Shown in pieces: positions 54,337 to 62,797 of a stretch of DNA of 64,000 bases. Location of the stretch: NCBI RefSeq assembly GCF_009755605.1, contig NZ_WPNZ01000011.1, forward strand, positions 257,897 through 321,896. Direction: 5' to 3'. The stretch is from Streptomyces typhae. GTDB taxonomy: Bacteria > Actinomycetota > Actinomycetes > Streptomycetales > Streptomycetaceae. The translations under genes were made by a program, and so were the position numbers. The first letter of the stretch is position 1. Every line of letters starts with the position of its first letter. Below the pieces are notes generated by a model. It was given only the letters and a program-made list of their open reading frames with translations. It searched no databases and was not told the DNA's origin.

Positions 54337-55170
54337 TCATGAGCACTCCGCCTCCGTGGGGATCAGGCCGCGGTTCTGCGCCCGCAGCACCGTGGCGACG
54401 CGGTCGCGGGTGCCGAGCTTGCGGTAGATGCTCTGGATGTGTTTCTGGGCCGTGCGCACGGAGATGCCGAGACGGCGGCCGATGGCGGCGGCGGTCAGCG
54501 CGTCGGCGAGCAGGATCAGTACGGCGGTCTCCCGCGGAGTCAGGCCGAGGGCGTCCGGGCCGCTCGGCCGCTCCGGCCCGCCCGTGTCATCGGTCCCCGA
54601 CAGTTCCACGATCGGCCGCCGCCAGGACCGCAGCAGGTCGGCGTGTTTGTCGACGCCCGACAGCAGGAGCTGGATGCGCCGGGCGTAGGTCCGCTGGGCC
54701 GCTGTGAATCCCGGCCCCGAACGGTGGATGGTGAAGCCCCGTACGGGGCGTGACCTGTCGGGCAGCGGCAGGCCGAGGACGTGCTCGGTGCCGAGGGCGG
54801 CCCGCAGCAGCCGTGCCGTCTCGCCGCCGCGCCAGGACCGCTCCCCCACGACCTCAGCGGCGGTCCGCGGCGTCCGGTCGCGCGTGGCGCGGTAGTGGGC
54901 GATCAGGGGACAGCCGTGGTGTATGCGGTCCAGTACGTCGGCGTCGAGCCGGAGCTCCACGAAGCCGCCGGCCGTGCGCAGCCGCAGCGTGTCGCGCCGC
55001 CCCGCGGTGGGCCCCGCGTCCTGGTCCATGAGCACGAGGAAGTCGCCCCCGCAGGCGTCGAGCAGTTCCCCCGCGATGGGGGCCCAGATGTTTCCGGTGC
55101 CCGGTTCCCCGAGCACCGTGGTCGCCAGATCGAACATGCGCTCGTATTGACGCCCGGATATCCCTGACAC
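54337..55170 (-). CDS. LuxR-type transcriptional regulator
   Basis: The frame from GTG 55170 gives 277 residues; ATG 55137 is an alternative and neither has a strong ribosome-binding site. The C-terminal DNA-binding domain is GLTPRETAVLILLADALTAAAIGRRLGISVRTAQKHIQSIYRKLGTRDRVATVLRA (about 210-265). The N-terminal 190 residues (GGDFLVLMDQDAG, FTIHRSGPGFTAAQRTYARRIQ) look like a degenerate PAS/GAF-type sensor region. There is no receiver domain. The target is unknown. Confidence 0.88.
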   Translation of the reverse strand: MSGISGRQYERMFDLATTVLGEPGTGNIWAPIAGELLDACGGDFLVLMDQDAGPTAGRRDTLRLRTAGGFVELRLDADVLDRIHHGCPLIAHYRATRDRTPRTAAEVVGERSWRGGETARLLRAALGTEHVLGLPLPDRSRPVRGFTIHRSGPGFTAAQRTYARRIQLLLSGVDKHADLLRSWRRPIVELSGTDDTGGPERPSGPDALGLTPRETAVLILLADALTAAAIGRRLGISVRTAQKHIQSIYRKLGTRDRVATVLRAQNRGLIPTEAECS

Positions 55171-55376
55171 TTCCCCACCCCGTCACTGACACGGCCCCCC
55201 GAGTGTCGATGGCATGTCCACCCATATCACTCGTTCCACGCCCCGGGCCAACTTGTTCTGTTCTCAACAGCCCGTCGAACAGGGGGACTTGGGAGTACAG
55301 GAGTACTTGGGAGTGGAGGGGTGTTCGGGAGGTGAGGGGTGCCTGGGAGTAGCGGATGCTCGCGCAGCGCGCGTAC

Positions 55377-55408
55377 GGCCCGCGCGGGGTCCCTGCCCCG
55401 CGCGGGCC
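55377..55408. terminator. Terminator hairpin of the dps gene
   Basis: GGCCCGCGCGGGG (55377-55389) pairs with CCCCGCGCGGGCC (55396-55408) over a 6-nt loop, 23 bp after the dps stop. The rest of 55171-55430 holds a short direct repeat (ACTTGGGAGT twice near 55300) and no convincing gene. Confidence 0.85.
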
Positions 55409-55430
55409 GTGTCCGGTCCTGCCGGTGCCG

Positions 55431-55988
55431 TCACTCGGCGGCGGCGCGGGCCGCGTCGACCTCCGTGGAGGCGTCGCCGGTGGAGAGCGTGCCCTGCGCG
55501 CTCTCCAGGTGGGCCCGGACGAACCACTGGAACTGGTCCAGGTCGCGGACCTGCTCGATGAGGATGTCCTCCGTCGCCGGGTCGAACTTGCCGACCTTGT
55601 CGATCGCCGCCCGGTAGCCCTCGATCACCCCCGTGTAGACCACGTCGAGTGCGCCCAGGTGGGCGATGGCGTCGGCCCGGCCGATGCTGTAGTCGTCCCA
55701 GGTGCGCTCGGCGACCAGGGCGCCCGGGGTGCCCTTCGGCACCCCGCCGAGCGCCGAGATGCGCTCGGCCACGTCGTCCGCCATCGCGCGGACGCGGTCG
55801 ACCTGCGGGTCGAGCATCTCGTGCACGGCGATGAAGTGCGGGCCGACGACGTTCCAGTGCACGTGCTTCAGCGTGAGGTGCAGATCGTTGAGCGCGTGCA
55901 GCCGGACACTCAGCGCCGCGATCAGCTTCGCGCCGTCCTCGACGCTGATGCCCGGAACGGTGTAGCGGGGCGTGGAAGTGCTGGCCAT
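55431..55988 (-). CDS. dps: Dps-family ferritin-like DNA-protection protein
   Basis: ATG 55988 follows GAGGAGCACACC; the product is 185 residues. The ferroxidase signature spans HALNDLHLTLKHVHWNVVGPHF and AVHEMLDPQVDRVRAMADDVAERI (His, Asp and Glu at the dimer interface), followed by the remaining helices (QVRDLDQFQWFVRAHLES). Dps dodecamers mineralise iron and compact nucleoids in stress and sporulation. Short N- and C-terminal tails are present, the latter acidic and Ala-rich. It is monocistronic. Confidence 0.95.
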   Translation of the reverse strand: MASTSTPRYTVPGISVEDGAKLIAALSVRLHALNDLHLTLKHVHWNVVGPHFIAVHEMLDPQVDRVRAMADDVAERISALGGVPKGTPGALVAERTWDDYSIGRADAIAHLGALDVVYTGVIEGYRAAIDKVGKFDPATEDILIEQVRDLDQFQWFVRAHLESAQGTLSTGDASTEVDAARAAAE

Positions 55989-56053
55989 GGTGTGCTCCTC
56001 AGCTGTCTCATCCGTCAACATGCCGATAAACGCGTTCCCCGTACCAAAGCTGA

Positions 56054-56593
56054 TTAACGTGGCAAATGGTCCTCAACTGGAAAAGTGGGCGTCGCCTCCG
56101 GAAAGGACACCTCCGGAGAAGACACCTGCGGGGAAGACGCCTCCGGAGAAACGGGGGACGCCTCCCGTACCAGGCGGGACACGAGATCGTCCAGGCAGAC
56201 GCGCTCCTCGCCGGGCGGCACCACCGCGTGGGCGGTGGCCAGGAACGCGGTGACGTCGGCCGTGGCGGCGTACAGGACGGCGCGGTCGCGGCCCGCGGGG
56301 CCGGGGGTGCCGAGCAGCTCGACGCGTACGCGCGTCCCGCGGGCCGCGCCCGGGGCCGGGGCCGGGGCGATCCGCACATCGCCCTCGCCGACCGGGTACC
56401 GGCAGCCCTCGGCGAGCTGCTGCCGGTCCAGGCGCCAGCGGGTCACTTCGTCGCCGTCGCAGTAGAACGTCATCGTGACGGCGAACGGGTCCGCGGCCGC
56501 GTACGCGAGCTCGGCGGACAGCGGGGCGCGCCCGGCGCCGTCCTCGCCGGTCTCGAGCTCCATCGGCACCATCGCTCTGACCTCGGCCTCCAC
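56054..56593 (-). CDS. SsgA-like sporulation/cell-division regulator with repeat-rich C-tail
   Basis: GTG 56593 follows GGAGGAACGCC; the product is 179 residues. The SsgA-like domain (about 1-135) shows LSAELAYAAADPFAVTMTFYCDGDEVTRWRLDRQQLAEG, VGEGDVRIAP, VRVELLG and ADVTAFLATAHAVVPPGEE. SALPs recruit FtsZ or guide septation and spore-wall steps and occur in sporulating actinomycetes. The tail after about residue 145 consists of SPEASSPQVSSPEVSFPEA-type repeats, encoded by near-repeat DNA at 56090-56150. Which SsgA-G paralogue it is cannot be decided here. Confidence 0.92.
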   Translation of the reverse strand: MEAEVRAMVPMELETGEDGAGRAPLSAELAYAAADPFAVTMTFYCDGDEVTRWRLDRQQLAEGCRYPVGEGDVRIAPAPAPGAARGTRVRVELLGTPGPAGRDRAVLYAATADVTAFLATAHAVVPPGEERVCLDDLVSRLVREASPVSPEASSPQVSSPEVSFPEATPTFPVEDHLPR

Positions 56594-56758
56594 GGCGTTC
56601 CTCCAGTGGTTCGGGGGTGGTGAACCCCGTATGCCCCGCGGGGCGCGGGGGATGCGGGCGGACAGCTGGGACGACAGTGGTGGGTCACGCACCCTGTCGG
56701 TTCTTTTCCTTGATCATTAGGCTGGGCCGGCCAGGCAGACGCCCTCCGAAGGAGTCCC

Positions 56759-57979
56759 GTGTCCACTGCTCAGCCCATACCGGACATTCTCTCGCCCGAG
56801 TTCGCGGCCGACCCGTACCCCGTCTACCGCGCCCTGCGCGAACACAAGCCGCTGCTGTGGCACGAACCCACCAAGAGCTACATCGTCTCGCGCTACGAGG
56901 ACGTCTCCCGCGTCTTCAAGGACAAGGCGGCGCAGTTCACCACGGACAACTACGACTGGCAGATCGAGCCCGTGCACGGCCGGACGATCCTCCAGCTCAG
57001 CGGCCGCGAGCACGCGGTGCGCCGCGCCCTGGTCGCCCCGGCCTTCCGCGGCAGCGAGCTGCAGAACACCTTCCTGCCGGTGATCCGCCGCAACTCCGAG
57101 GAGCTGATCGCCGCCTTCCGCGACCGCGGCTCCGCGGACCTCGTCGCGGACTACGCCACCCGCTTCCCGGTGAACGTGATCGCCGACATGCTGGGGCTCG
57201 ACAAGGCCGATCACGAGCGGTTCCACGGCTGGTACACGAGCGTCATCGCCTTCCTCGGCAACCTGGCGGGCGACCCCGAGGTGGCGGCCGCGGGCGAGCG
57301 GACCCGGGTGGAGTTCGCCGAGTACATGTTCCCGATCATCGCGGCACGCCGTGAGAATCCGGGCGACGACCTGCTGTCCACGCTCTGCGCCGCCGAGGTC
57401 GACGGGGTGTCCATGAGCGACGAGGACATCAAGGCGTTCTGCAGCCTGCTGCTCGCCGCGGGCGGCGAGACCACCGACAAGGCCATCGCCGGGATCTTCG
57501 CCAACCTCCTCACGCACCCCGACCAGCTCGCCGCCGTGCGCGCGGACCGCTCCCTGGTCGACCGGGCCTTCGCCGAGACCCTGCGGTACACCCCGCCGGT
57601 CCACATGATCATGCGGCAGACCGCGGTCGAGGTGGAGCTCGCCGGTGGCACCGTGCCCGCCGGCGCCACCGTGACCTGCCTCATCGGCTCGGCCAACCGG
57701 GACGGCGAGCGCTACCGCGACCCGGACAGCTTCGACATCTTCCGGGACGACCTGACGACCACCACGGCGTTCTCCGCGGCGGCCGACCACCTCGCGTTCG
57801 CACTCGGCAGGCACTTCTGCGTGGGCGCGCTGCTGGCCCGCGCCGAGGTCGAGACGGGCGTCAACCAGCTCCTGGACGCCATGCCGGACCTGCGGCTCGC
57901 CGACGGCTTCGTGCCCTCGGAGCGCGGCGTGTTCACCCGGGGCCCGGAGACCCTGCCGGTGGTGTTCACACCGAGCTGA
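56759..57979 (+). CDS. Cytochrome P450 (canonical, CYP107-like)
   Basis: GTG 56759 follows AAGGAGTCCC; the product is 406 residues, a normal soluble bacterial P450 length. The I-helix reads LLAAGGETTDKAIAG, the K-helix FAETLRYTPP (ExxR intact) and the heme loop FALGRHFCVGALLARAE. The N-terminal YPVYRALREHKPLLWHEPTKSYIVSRYEDV is standard. The substrate is unknown. It is convergent with the conservon P450 across a terminator and could be its functional neighbour. Confidence 0.93.
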   Translation: MSTAQPIPDILSPEFAADPYPVYRALREHKPLLWHEPTKSYIVSRYEDVSRVFKDKAAQFTTDNYDWQIEPVHGRTILQLSGREHAVRRALVAPAFRGSELQNTFLPVIRRNSEELIAAFRDRGSADLVADYATRFPVNVIADMLGLDKADHERFHGWYTSVIAFLGNLAGDPEVAAAGERTRVEFAEYMFPIIAARRENPGDDLLSTLCAAEVDGVSMSDEDIKAFCSLLLAAGGETTDKAIAGIFANLLTHPDQLAAVRADRSLVDRAFAETLRYTPPVHMIMRQTAVEVELAGGTVPAGATVTCLIGSANRDGERYRDPDSFDIFRDDLTTTTAFSAAADHLAFALGRHFCVGALLARAEVETGVNQLLDAMPDLRLADGFVPSERGVFTRGPETLPVVFTPS

Positions 57980-57996
57980 GCCCCGGCCCGGCGCGT

Positions 57997-58021
57997 GCGG
58001 CGCGGATCGCCTCCGCGCCGC
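57997..58021. terminator. Bidirectional terminator hairpin
   Basis: GCGGCGCGGA (57997-58006) pairs perfectly with TCCGCGCCGC (58012-58021) over a 5-nt loop, between the two convergent P450 genes. Confidence 0.8.
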
Positions 58022-58040
58022 CGCCGTCACTGCGCCGCCG

Positions 58041-59318
58041 TCACTGCGCCACGGGCGTGAACTGCACGGGCAGCGCCGTCAGACCGCGCATCCAGATCGA
58101 CGGGCGCCAGGTGAGCTCGCCGGGGTCGACGGAGAGCACCAGGTCGGGCAGCCGCTCCAGGAGCGTCTCGACCGCGGTGCGGGCGATGACGTCGGCGAGC
58201 AGCGGCGCCGGGTAGGGGCAGCGGTGCTCGCCGTTGCTGAAGGACAGGTGCGCCGAGTTCTCGGAGCCCACCTGCGCCCCCGGCCAGATCTGCGGGTCGG
58301 CGTTGGCCGCGGCGAGCCCGAGGACCAGGCAGTCGCCCGCCCGGATGCGGCGCCCGCCGAGCTGGGTGTCGCGCACCGCCCAGCGGCCGATGAAGTTCTG
58401 CGTCGGCGTGTCGAGCCACAGGACCTCGTTGAGGGCCTGGCTGACGCTGAGGCGGCCGCCGGAGACGTTCAGGGCGAACCGCTCGTCGGTCAGGAGCAGC
58501 CGCAGCGTGTTGCAGATCCAGTTGGCGGTGGGCTGCTGGGCGGCGGCGATCACCGAGATCAGGTCCTGGACGATCTCCTCGTCGGTGAGGCCCGCCGGGT
58601 GCTCCAGCATCCGCGAGGTGACGTCCGCGCCCGGGTTCTTGCGGCGCTCCGCGACCAGCTGGTGGACGCGCTCGCCGACACGGACGTACGCGGCCACGGG
58701 GTCGTCGCCCTCGGCGGCGTCCAGCGAGATCCGCAGGTCCTCGACGAGGGCCTCGGTGTCGGCGGCGCCGGGCGGCATGCCGACCATGTGCACGGCGGCA
58801 CGCATCGCGAGGGGGTGGGTGTAGACGCTCATCAGCTCGGCGCTGCCGCGGCCGGAGAAGCCCGCGATGAGCTGGTCGGCGATGTACGCGCACTCCCGGC
58901 CCAGCTCGAACTGGTCGACGCCCTCCAGGGCCTCGGTGATGACGCCCGCGCGGCGGCGGTGCTCGGCGCCCTCGGCGAACAGGACGGACGGCTGGTAGCC
59001 CACGAACGGCATCAGGGGCCAGTCGGCGGGAATGTCGTCCCACTGGTTCCAGCGCCGCGAGTCGCGGGCGAACAGCTCGTCGTGCGAGGTGACGTACGTG
59101 ACCTCGGAGTAGCCGAGGACGAGCCAGGCGGGCACCCCGCCGTCGAGGAGCACGGGCGCGACCGAGCCGTGCCGGCTGCGCAGGCTGCGGTACAGGTCGA
59201 AGGGCGTCTGCTGGTACTCCAGGCCGCTCAGGGGCACCGCGTCGGGGTGGGCGGCGTGGGCGGGGCAGCCGGGCGGCGGGGTGTTCGGCGCGGCTGCGGG
59301 TCCGGTCGCTTCGGTCAT
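58041..59318 (-). CDS. cvnE: Conservon-linked cytochrome P450 lacking the ExxR arginine (CYP157-like)
   Basis: ATG 59318 overlaps the GTPase stop (ATGA); the product is 425 residues. The heme loop LSFSNGEHRCPYPAPLL is intact. The K-helix reads NEVLWLDTPTQNF, so the otherwise near-invariant Arg of ExxR is Trp. The I-helix reads VIAAAQQPTANWI, with Gln-Pro in place of the acid before Thr. Departures of this kind (for example EQSLW) are known in Streptomyces CYP157 enzymes, which are encoded in conservons. Translational coupling to cvnD argues for a role tied to the signalling complex. Confidence 0.9.
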   Translation of the reverse strand: MTEATGPAAAPNTPPPGCPAHAAHPDAVPLSGLEYQQTPFDLYRSLRSRHGSVAPVLLDGGVPAWLVLGYSEVTYVTSHDELFARDSRRWNQWDDIPADWPLMPFVGYQPSVLFAEGAEHRRRAGVITEALEGVDQFELGRECAYIADQLIAGFSGRGSAELMSVYTHPLAMRAAVHMVGMPPGAADTEALVEDLRISLDAAEGDDPVAAYVRVGERVHQLVAERRKNPGADVTSRMLEHPAGLTDEEIVQDLISVIAAAQQPTANWICNTLRLLLTDERFALNVSGGRLSVSQALNEVLWLDTPTQNFIGRWAVRDTQLGGRRIRAGDCLVLGLAAANADPQIWPGAQVGSENSAHLSFSNGEHRCPYPAPLLADVIARTAVETLLERLPDLVLSVDPGELTWRPSIWMRGLTALPVQFTPVAQ

Positions 59319-59932
59319 GCTGTCAGTTCCCGTTCCCGTGCCAGGTGGTGGAGGTGGTCGACCAGGGTGATCAGCACGTCCTTGCCGGACGAGCGGACCC
59401 GGGCGTCGCAGTCGATGAGGGGGACGTGGGCGGGCAGCGCCAGCGCGGCCCGTATCTCCTCCAGGGAGTGGCGTGCCGTGTCGTCGTCGAAGCGGTTCAC
59501 GGCGACGACGAAGGGCGTGCCGTGGTGTTCGAGCCGGTCGATCGCGTACCAGGACTCGTCCATCCTGCGGGTGTCCACGAGGACGACCGCGCCGAGCGTC
59601 CCCGCGAAGAGGCGGTCCCACAGGAACCAGAAGCGCTTCTGTCCGGGCGCGCCGAACAGGTAGAGCACCAGACGGTCGTTGAGACTGATGCGGCCGAAGT
59701 CGAAGGCGACCGTGGTGGTGGTCTTGCCGGTCGACTCGGGCATCTCGTCGACTCCCGCGCCGGCCTGCGTCATCACCTCCTCGGTGTTCAGCGGCCGGAT
59801 CTCGCTGACCGAGCGGACCAGGGTGGTCTTGCCGACGCCGAAGCCGCCCACCACGACGATCTTCAGGCCTGTTTCGGCCGTGTCGCGCAGCGGTGTCCGG
59901 GACGACGGCAGCTCAGAGGTTGCGGAGCCCAT
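59315..59932 (-). CDS. cvnD: Conservon small GTP-binding protein
   Basis: This is a 205-residue Ras-like ATP/GTP-binding protein. The P-loop is VVVGGFGVGKTTLVRSVSEI. MTQAGAGVDEMPESTGKTTTTVAFDFGRI covers the switch region, YLFGAPGQKRFWFLWDRLF the G3-like segment, and VNRFDDD the base-recognition motif in place of NKxD. It overlaps cvnC by 20 nt and cvnE by 4 nt. In conservons CvnD associates with CvnA-C in a membrane complex that resembles a eukaryotic G-protein switch. Confidence 0.95.
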   Translation of the reverse strand: MGSATSELPSSRTPLRDTAETGLKIVVVGGFGVGKTTLVRSVSEIRPLNTEEVMTQAGAGVDEMPESTGKTTTTVAFDFGRISLNDRLVLYLFGAPGQKRFWFLWDRLFAGTLGAVVLVDTRRMDESWYAIDRLEHHGTPFVVAVNRFDDDTARHSLEEIRAALALPAHVPLIDCDARVRSSGKDVLITLVDHLHHLARERELTA

Positions 59933-60269
59933 GGAGCACCTCCGTGAGAAGAGCGGTATCGGGCAGCGTGGCGGAGGCCGCCACGCGGGGATGACGGGGA
60001 ACGATGCGGCCGGTCGCCTGAAGGTCCTCCAGGAGGATGCGGACGACGGTGATGGGCAGCGAGAGCTCGGCGGCGATCTCGACGACGGCCGTGGGGTGGC
60101 GGCACAGTTCGAGGATGCGCCGGTGCTCCGACTGCTGGCCGACGGACGGCTCGCACTCGGCGACGATCAGCGTCACCAGGTCGAACGAGCTGCCGTCGGA
60201 GCGGCTGCGGCCTCCCGTGACCGTGTAGAGCCGGTCGGGGGCGCCCACATCGACGGGCCGCCGCATCAC
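59913..60269 (-). CDS. cvnC: Conservon DUF742 protein
   Basis: This is a 118-residue protein. GTG 60269 overlaps the cvnB stop as GTGA, and ATG 60266 follows. The DUF742 pattern is RLYTVTGGRSRSDGSSFDLVTLIVA, EHRRILELCRHPTAVVEIAAELSLPITVVRILLEDL (a winged-helix-like segment) and LLTEVLHGLRNL at the end. It is part of the cvnABCD set. Confidence 0.95.
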   Translation of the reverse strand: MMRRPVDVGAPDRLYTVTGGRSRSDGSSFDLVTLIVAECEPSVGQQSEHRRILELCRHPTAVVEIAAELSLPITVVRILLEDLQATGRIVPRHPRVAASATLPDTALLTEVLHGLRNL

Positions 60270-60703
60270 GAGCCGCTGCCGCCGGGCTGCTGCGGGCCGC
60301 CGTGCGCCTGGGCCCTGGGCTCGGCCCGCAGGTGCTCGCCGATCTGGGAGACGAGCTGACTCATCTGGAGGCCCACCACGCCGGGGTCGGCGTCCTCGTC
60401 GGCGATGACGGCCAGGTGCGCGCCCTGGCCCGCCTCGACGACGAAGAGCAGTCCGCCGTGGAACTCGGTCATGGAGTGCCGTACGCCGCCGGAGCCGTCG
60501 CCGAACTCCATGGAGGCGCCCTGGGCGAGTGCCTGGATGCCGGAGCAGATCGCGGAGAGCTGGTCGGCCTGGTCGAGGCTGAGGCCGGGGCTCCAGCAGA
60601 GCTTCAGGCCGTCGCGGGAGAGCACGAGGGCGTGCCGGGTGCCGGGGGTGTTGTCGAGCAGGCTGTCCAGGAGCCAGTTCAGGCTGTTGTCGGTGGTCTG
60701 CAT
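60266..60703 (-). CDS. cvnB: Conservon roadblock/LC7 protein
   Basis: ATG 60703 gives 145 residues. The roadblock fold reads LNWLLDSLLDNTPGTRHALVLSRDGLKLC, DQADQLSAICSGIQALAQGAS, MTEFHGGLLFVVEAGQGAHLAVIADEDADPGVVGLQMSQLVSQIGEHL. Such proteins act as GTPase-activating partners of MglA/Ras-like GTPases, here CvnD. The C-terminal 20 residues are Gln/Gly/Ala-rich. Confidence 0.95.
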   Translation of the reverse strand: MQTTDNSLNWLLDSLLDNTPGTRHALVLSRDGLKLCWSPGLSLDQADQLSAICSGIQALAQGASMEFGDGSGGVRHSMTEFHGGLLFVVEAGQGAHLAVIADEDADPGVVGLQMSQLVSQIGEHLRAEPRAQAHGGPQQPGGSGS

Positions 60704-60817
60704 GGTGGGTTCGGGGCGATCACCGGGGGTGCGAACGCCCGTGCCTCCCTTTCGGTCGCGGGGCAAGGGGTGGAGGCGTGGTCCGGGCGGACCGGCCTCG
60801 GAACGTGCGGGGGCCGC

Positions 60818-62797
60818 TCACTCGGCCCGCGGCGGCGGTTCGCTCTCGTCGGCGGCACGGCTGGCGCGGTGGAAGGCGCCGAAGCCGGCGCCGATGTCGC
60901 GCGGCGTACGCTGCCGCCGGCCCGGGGCGGTGCCTTCGGGGCCCGCGGTGCCTTCGGTGCCCGCGGGCCCGCTCGCGTCGGCCGGGGCGGGGCCGGGGGT
61001 GCCAGGGGTGCGGGTGGTGTTCTCGCGGTCACGGGCGTGGGCGGCCTGCCGTTCCTGGAGCTCGGCGTGCGCGGCGGCCATGGTGCGGCCCGGCCTGCGC
61101 ACCGGGAGGCCGCCGAGGGTGGCGCCCCTGCCGTCGGTGCCGCCGCCCGCGGGGGGCTGGGTGCCGGGGGCGCCGGGAGAGTCCTGGGGGCTCCGGGTGG
61201 CGCTGTGGCGGGCGTGCCCGGCGACCTGGTCGTGCGCGTCGGGCCCGTCGGCGGTGCGCTCCCGCCCGGTGCTGTGCTCCTCGAAGGCGACGTGGCCGGG
61301 GATCTCGGTGCCTTCGGCGGGGGTGGCGTGCGCGGCGGGCGCGGTGCGGGTGTCCCCGGACCTGCGGGGCGCGGGCACGGCGTCGGTGCCGGACAGGGCG
61401 GGCGCCGCCGCGGTGGTGACGGGCGTGGCGGCGGGGGCGCTCTCGGCCTGCGCCTGCTGGGCGATGAGCTGCGGGGGCAGCAGGACGACGACGCCGGTGC
61501 CGCCGCGGGCCGAGGGCCGGTAGCTGACGTTCATGCCGTACTTGACGGCGAGCCTGCCGACCACGGCGAGGCCGAGGCGGGTGCCCTGGAGCAGCGCGAG
61601 GTCGGTCATCTGCCCGGACACCGACTCCTCGGCGCGGCGCAGCGCCGCCTCGGACATCCGCAGGCCGCTGTCCTCGATGGTGATGACGACGCCGGTACGG
61701 GACTCCTCCACGTAGACGTGCACTTCGTCGGTGGGCGGTGAGAAGTTCGCGGCGTTGTCGGTGAGTTCGGCGAGCAGGTGCATCACGCCCTCGGCGGCGA
61801 AGCCGACGACGGCGACCCGGGTCGAGCAGTGCAGCCGCACCCGCTGGTATGCGGCGATGCGGCCGACGGCGCCGCGCAGGATGGACTCCATCACGATGGG
61901 CTTGTTCCAGGCGCGGCTGGAGCGGCCGCCCATCAGGAGCGCGAGCCGGTCGGTCATGAGGCCGAGCTGCGAGGTGCTGTGGTCGATGGCGAGCAGGTCG
62001 CCGAAGACGTCCTCACCGTGCCGGTCCTGCATGTCGCGCAGGTCGGCGAGCATGCTCACGGACTTGGCCTGGACGCGGCTGAGGGCCTTGGCGCTCGCGG
62101 CCTGCGCGGCGGCGGCGCGCCGCTCGCTCAGGGCGAGTTCCCGCACGGCGGCCTCGGTCAGGTCGCGCAGGGCCGGGTCCTGCGGCCAGTGCATGCCCGC
62201 GAGGACCCGGTCGACGGAGGCGCCGCCGCGCAGCTTGTCGACGACGGACGGCAGGGTCTCGCCTGCGAGGCGCCGTACGTCGTCGGACATGCGCGCCACG
62301 TCGTCTGCGGCACTGCGCCCGGCCGCGGCCGCGGCCACCGCGCGCTGCTCGGCGTCGGCCAGCGCGGTCACGCACACGCGCAGCAGCTCGCGCTGGGACG
62401 GCAGGGCGGGCGGCCGGGTCTGCCGCAGCACCTCGTCGGGGGCGACGCCCTCGCGCGCGAGGCGGGCCACGGCGGGCAGGGTGACCTGGGCCAGGCCCAT
62501 GTCCTCGGCGGTACGGGAGTCCAACTGGGCGCGGGTGCGCAGCAGTTCGTCCTCCGCCTCGGCGGTCCGCGCCCGCAGGCCGTTCGCCTTCACGGTGCCC
62601 ACGCACACGGCGACGGCGAGCAGCACCCACCCGCCGGCCGCGGCGGCGCCCGCCCAGCCGCGCGCGTCCACCGGCGCGAGCGCGGTCACGGCGGCTCCCG
62701 CCACGGCGGCCAGCGCCAGAAGGCACACGGGCAGCGTGTATGCCGTTCGCCGGGTGTTCGAGGTGCGGTCCGGACGACGATCGGCGGGCTGTGTCAT
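60818..62797 (-). CDS. cvnA: Conservon membrane sensor histidine-kinase-like ATPase
   Basis: ATG 62797 follows GAGGGACCACGGA (GTG 62821 is less likely); the product is 659 residues. Two N-terminal membrane helices (TLPVCLLALAAVAGAAVTAL and AAAAGGWVLLAVAVCVGTV) are followed by a long helical linker. The ATPase domain (about 330-440) has the N-box LLAELTDNAANFSPP, EDSGLRMSEAAL and TRLGLAVVGRLAVKYGM. There is no obvious phospho-accepting His in a standard DHp domain. The last 200 residues are disordered Ala/Pro/Thr/Gly with RDIGAGFGAFHRAS near the end. It heads the conservon operon. Confidence 0.95.
   Translation of the reverse strand: MTQPADRRPDRTSNTRRTAYTLPVCLLALAAVAGAAVTALAPVDARGWAGAAAAGGWVLLAVAVCVGTVKANGLRARTAEAEDELLRTRAQLDSRTAEDMGLAQVTLPAVARLAREGVAPDEVLRQTRPPALPSQRELLRVCVTALADAEQRAVAAAAAGRSAADDVARMSDDVRRLAGETLPSVVDKLRGGASVDRVLAGMHWPQDPALRDLTEAAVRELALSERRAAAAQAASAKALSRVQAKSVSMLADLRDMQDRHGEDVFGDLLAIDHSTSQLGLMTDRLALLMGGRSSRAWNKPIVMESILRGAVGRIAAYQRVRLHCSTRVAVVGFAAEGVMHLLAELTDNAANFSPPTDEVHVYVEESRTGVVITIEDSGLRMSEAALRRAEESVSGQMTDLALLQGTRLGLAVVGRLAVKYGMNVSYRPSARGGTGVVVLLPPQLIAQQAQAESAPAATPVTTAAAPALSGTDAVPAPRRSGDTRTAPAAHATPAEGTEIPGHVAFEEHSTGRERTADGPDAHDQVAGHARHSATRSPQDSPGAPGTQPPAGGGTDGRGATLGGLPVRRPGRTMAAAHAELQERQAAHARDRENTTRTPGTPGPAPADASGPAGTEGTAGPEGTAPGRRQRTPRDIGAGFGAFHRASRAADESEPPPRAE

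Noticed and set aside
55214..55561. 115-codon plus-strand frame upstream of dps
   Set aside because: It is repeat-driven Gly/Glu/Leu text followed by an Arg/Pro shadow of dps, with no ribosome-binding site and no family match.
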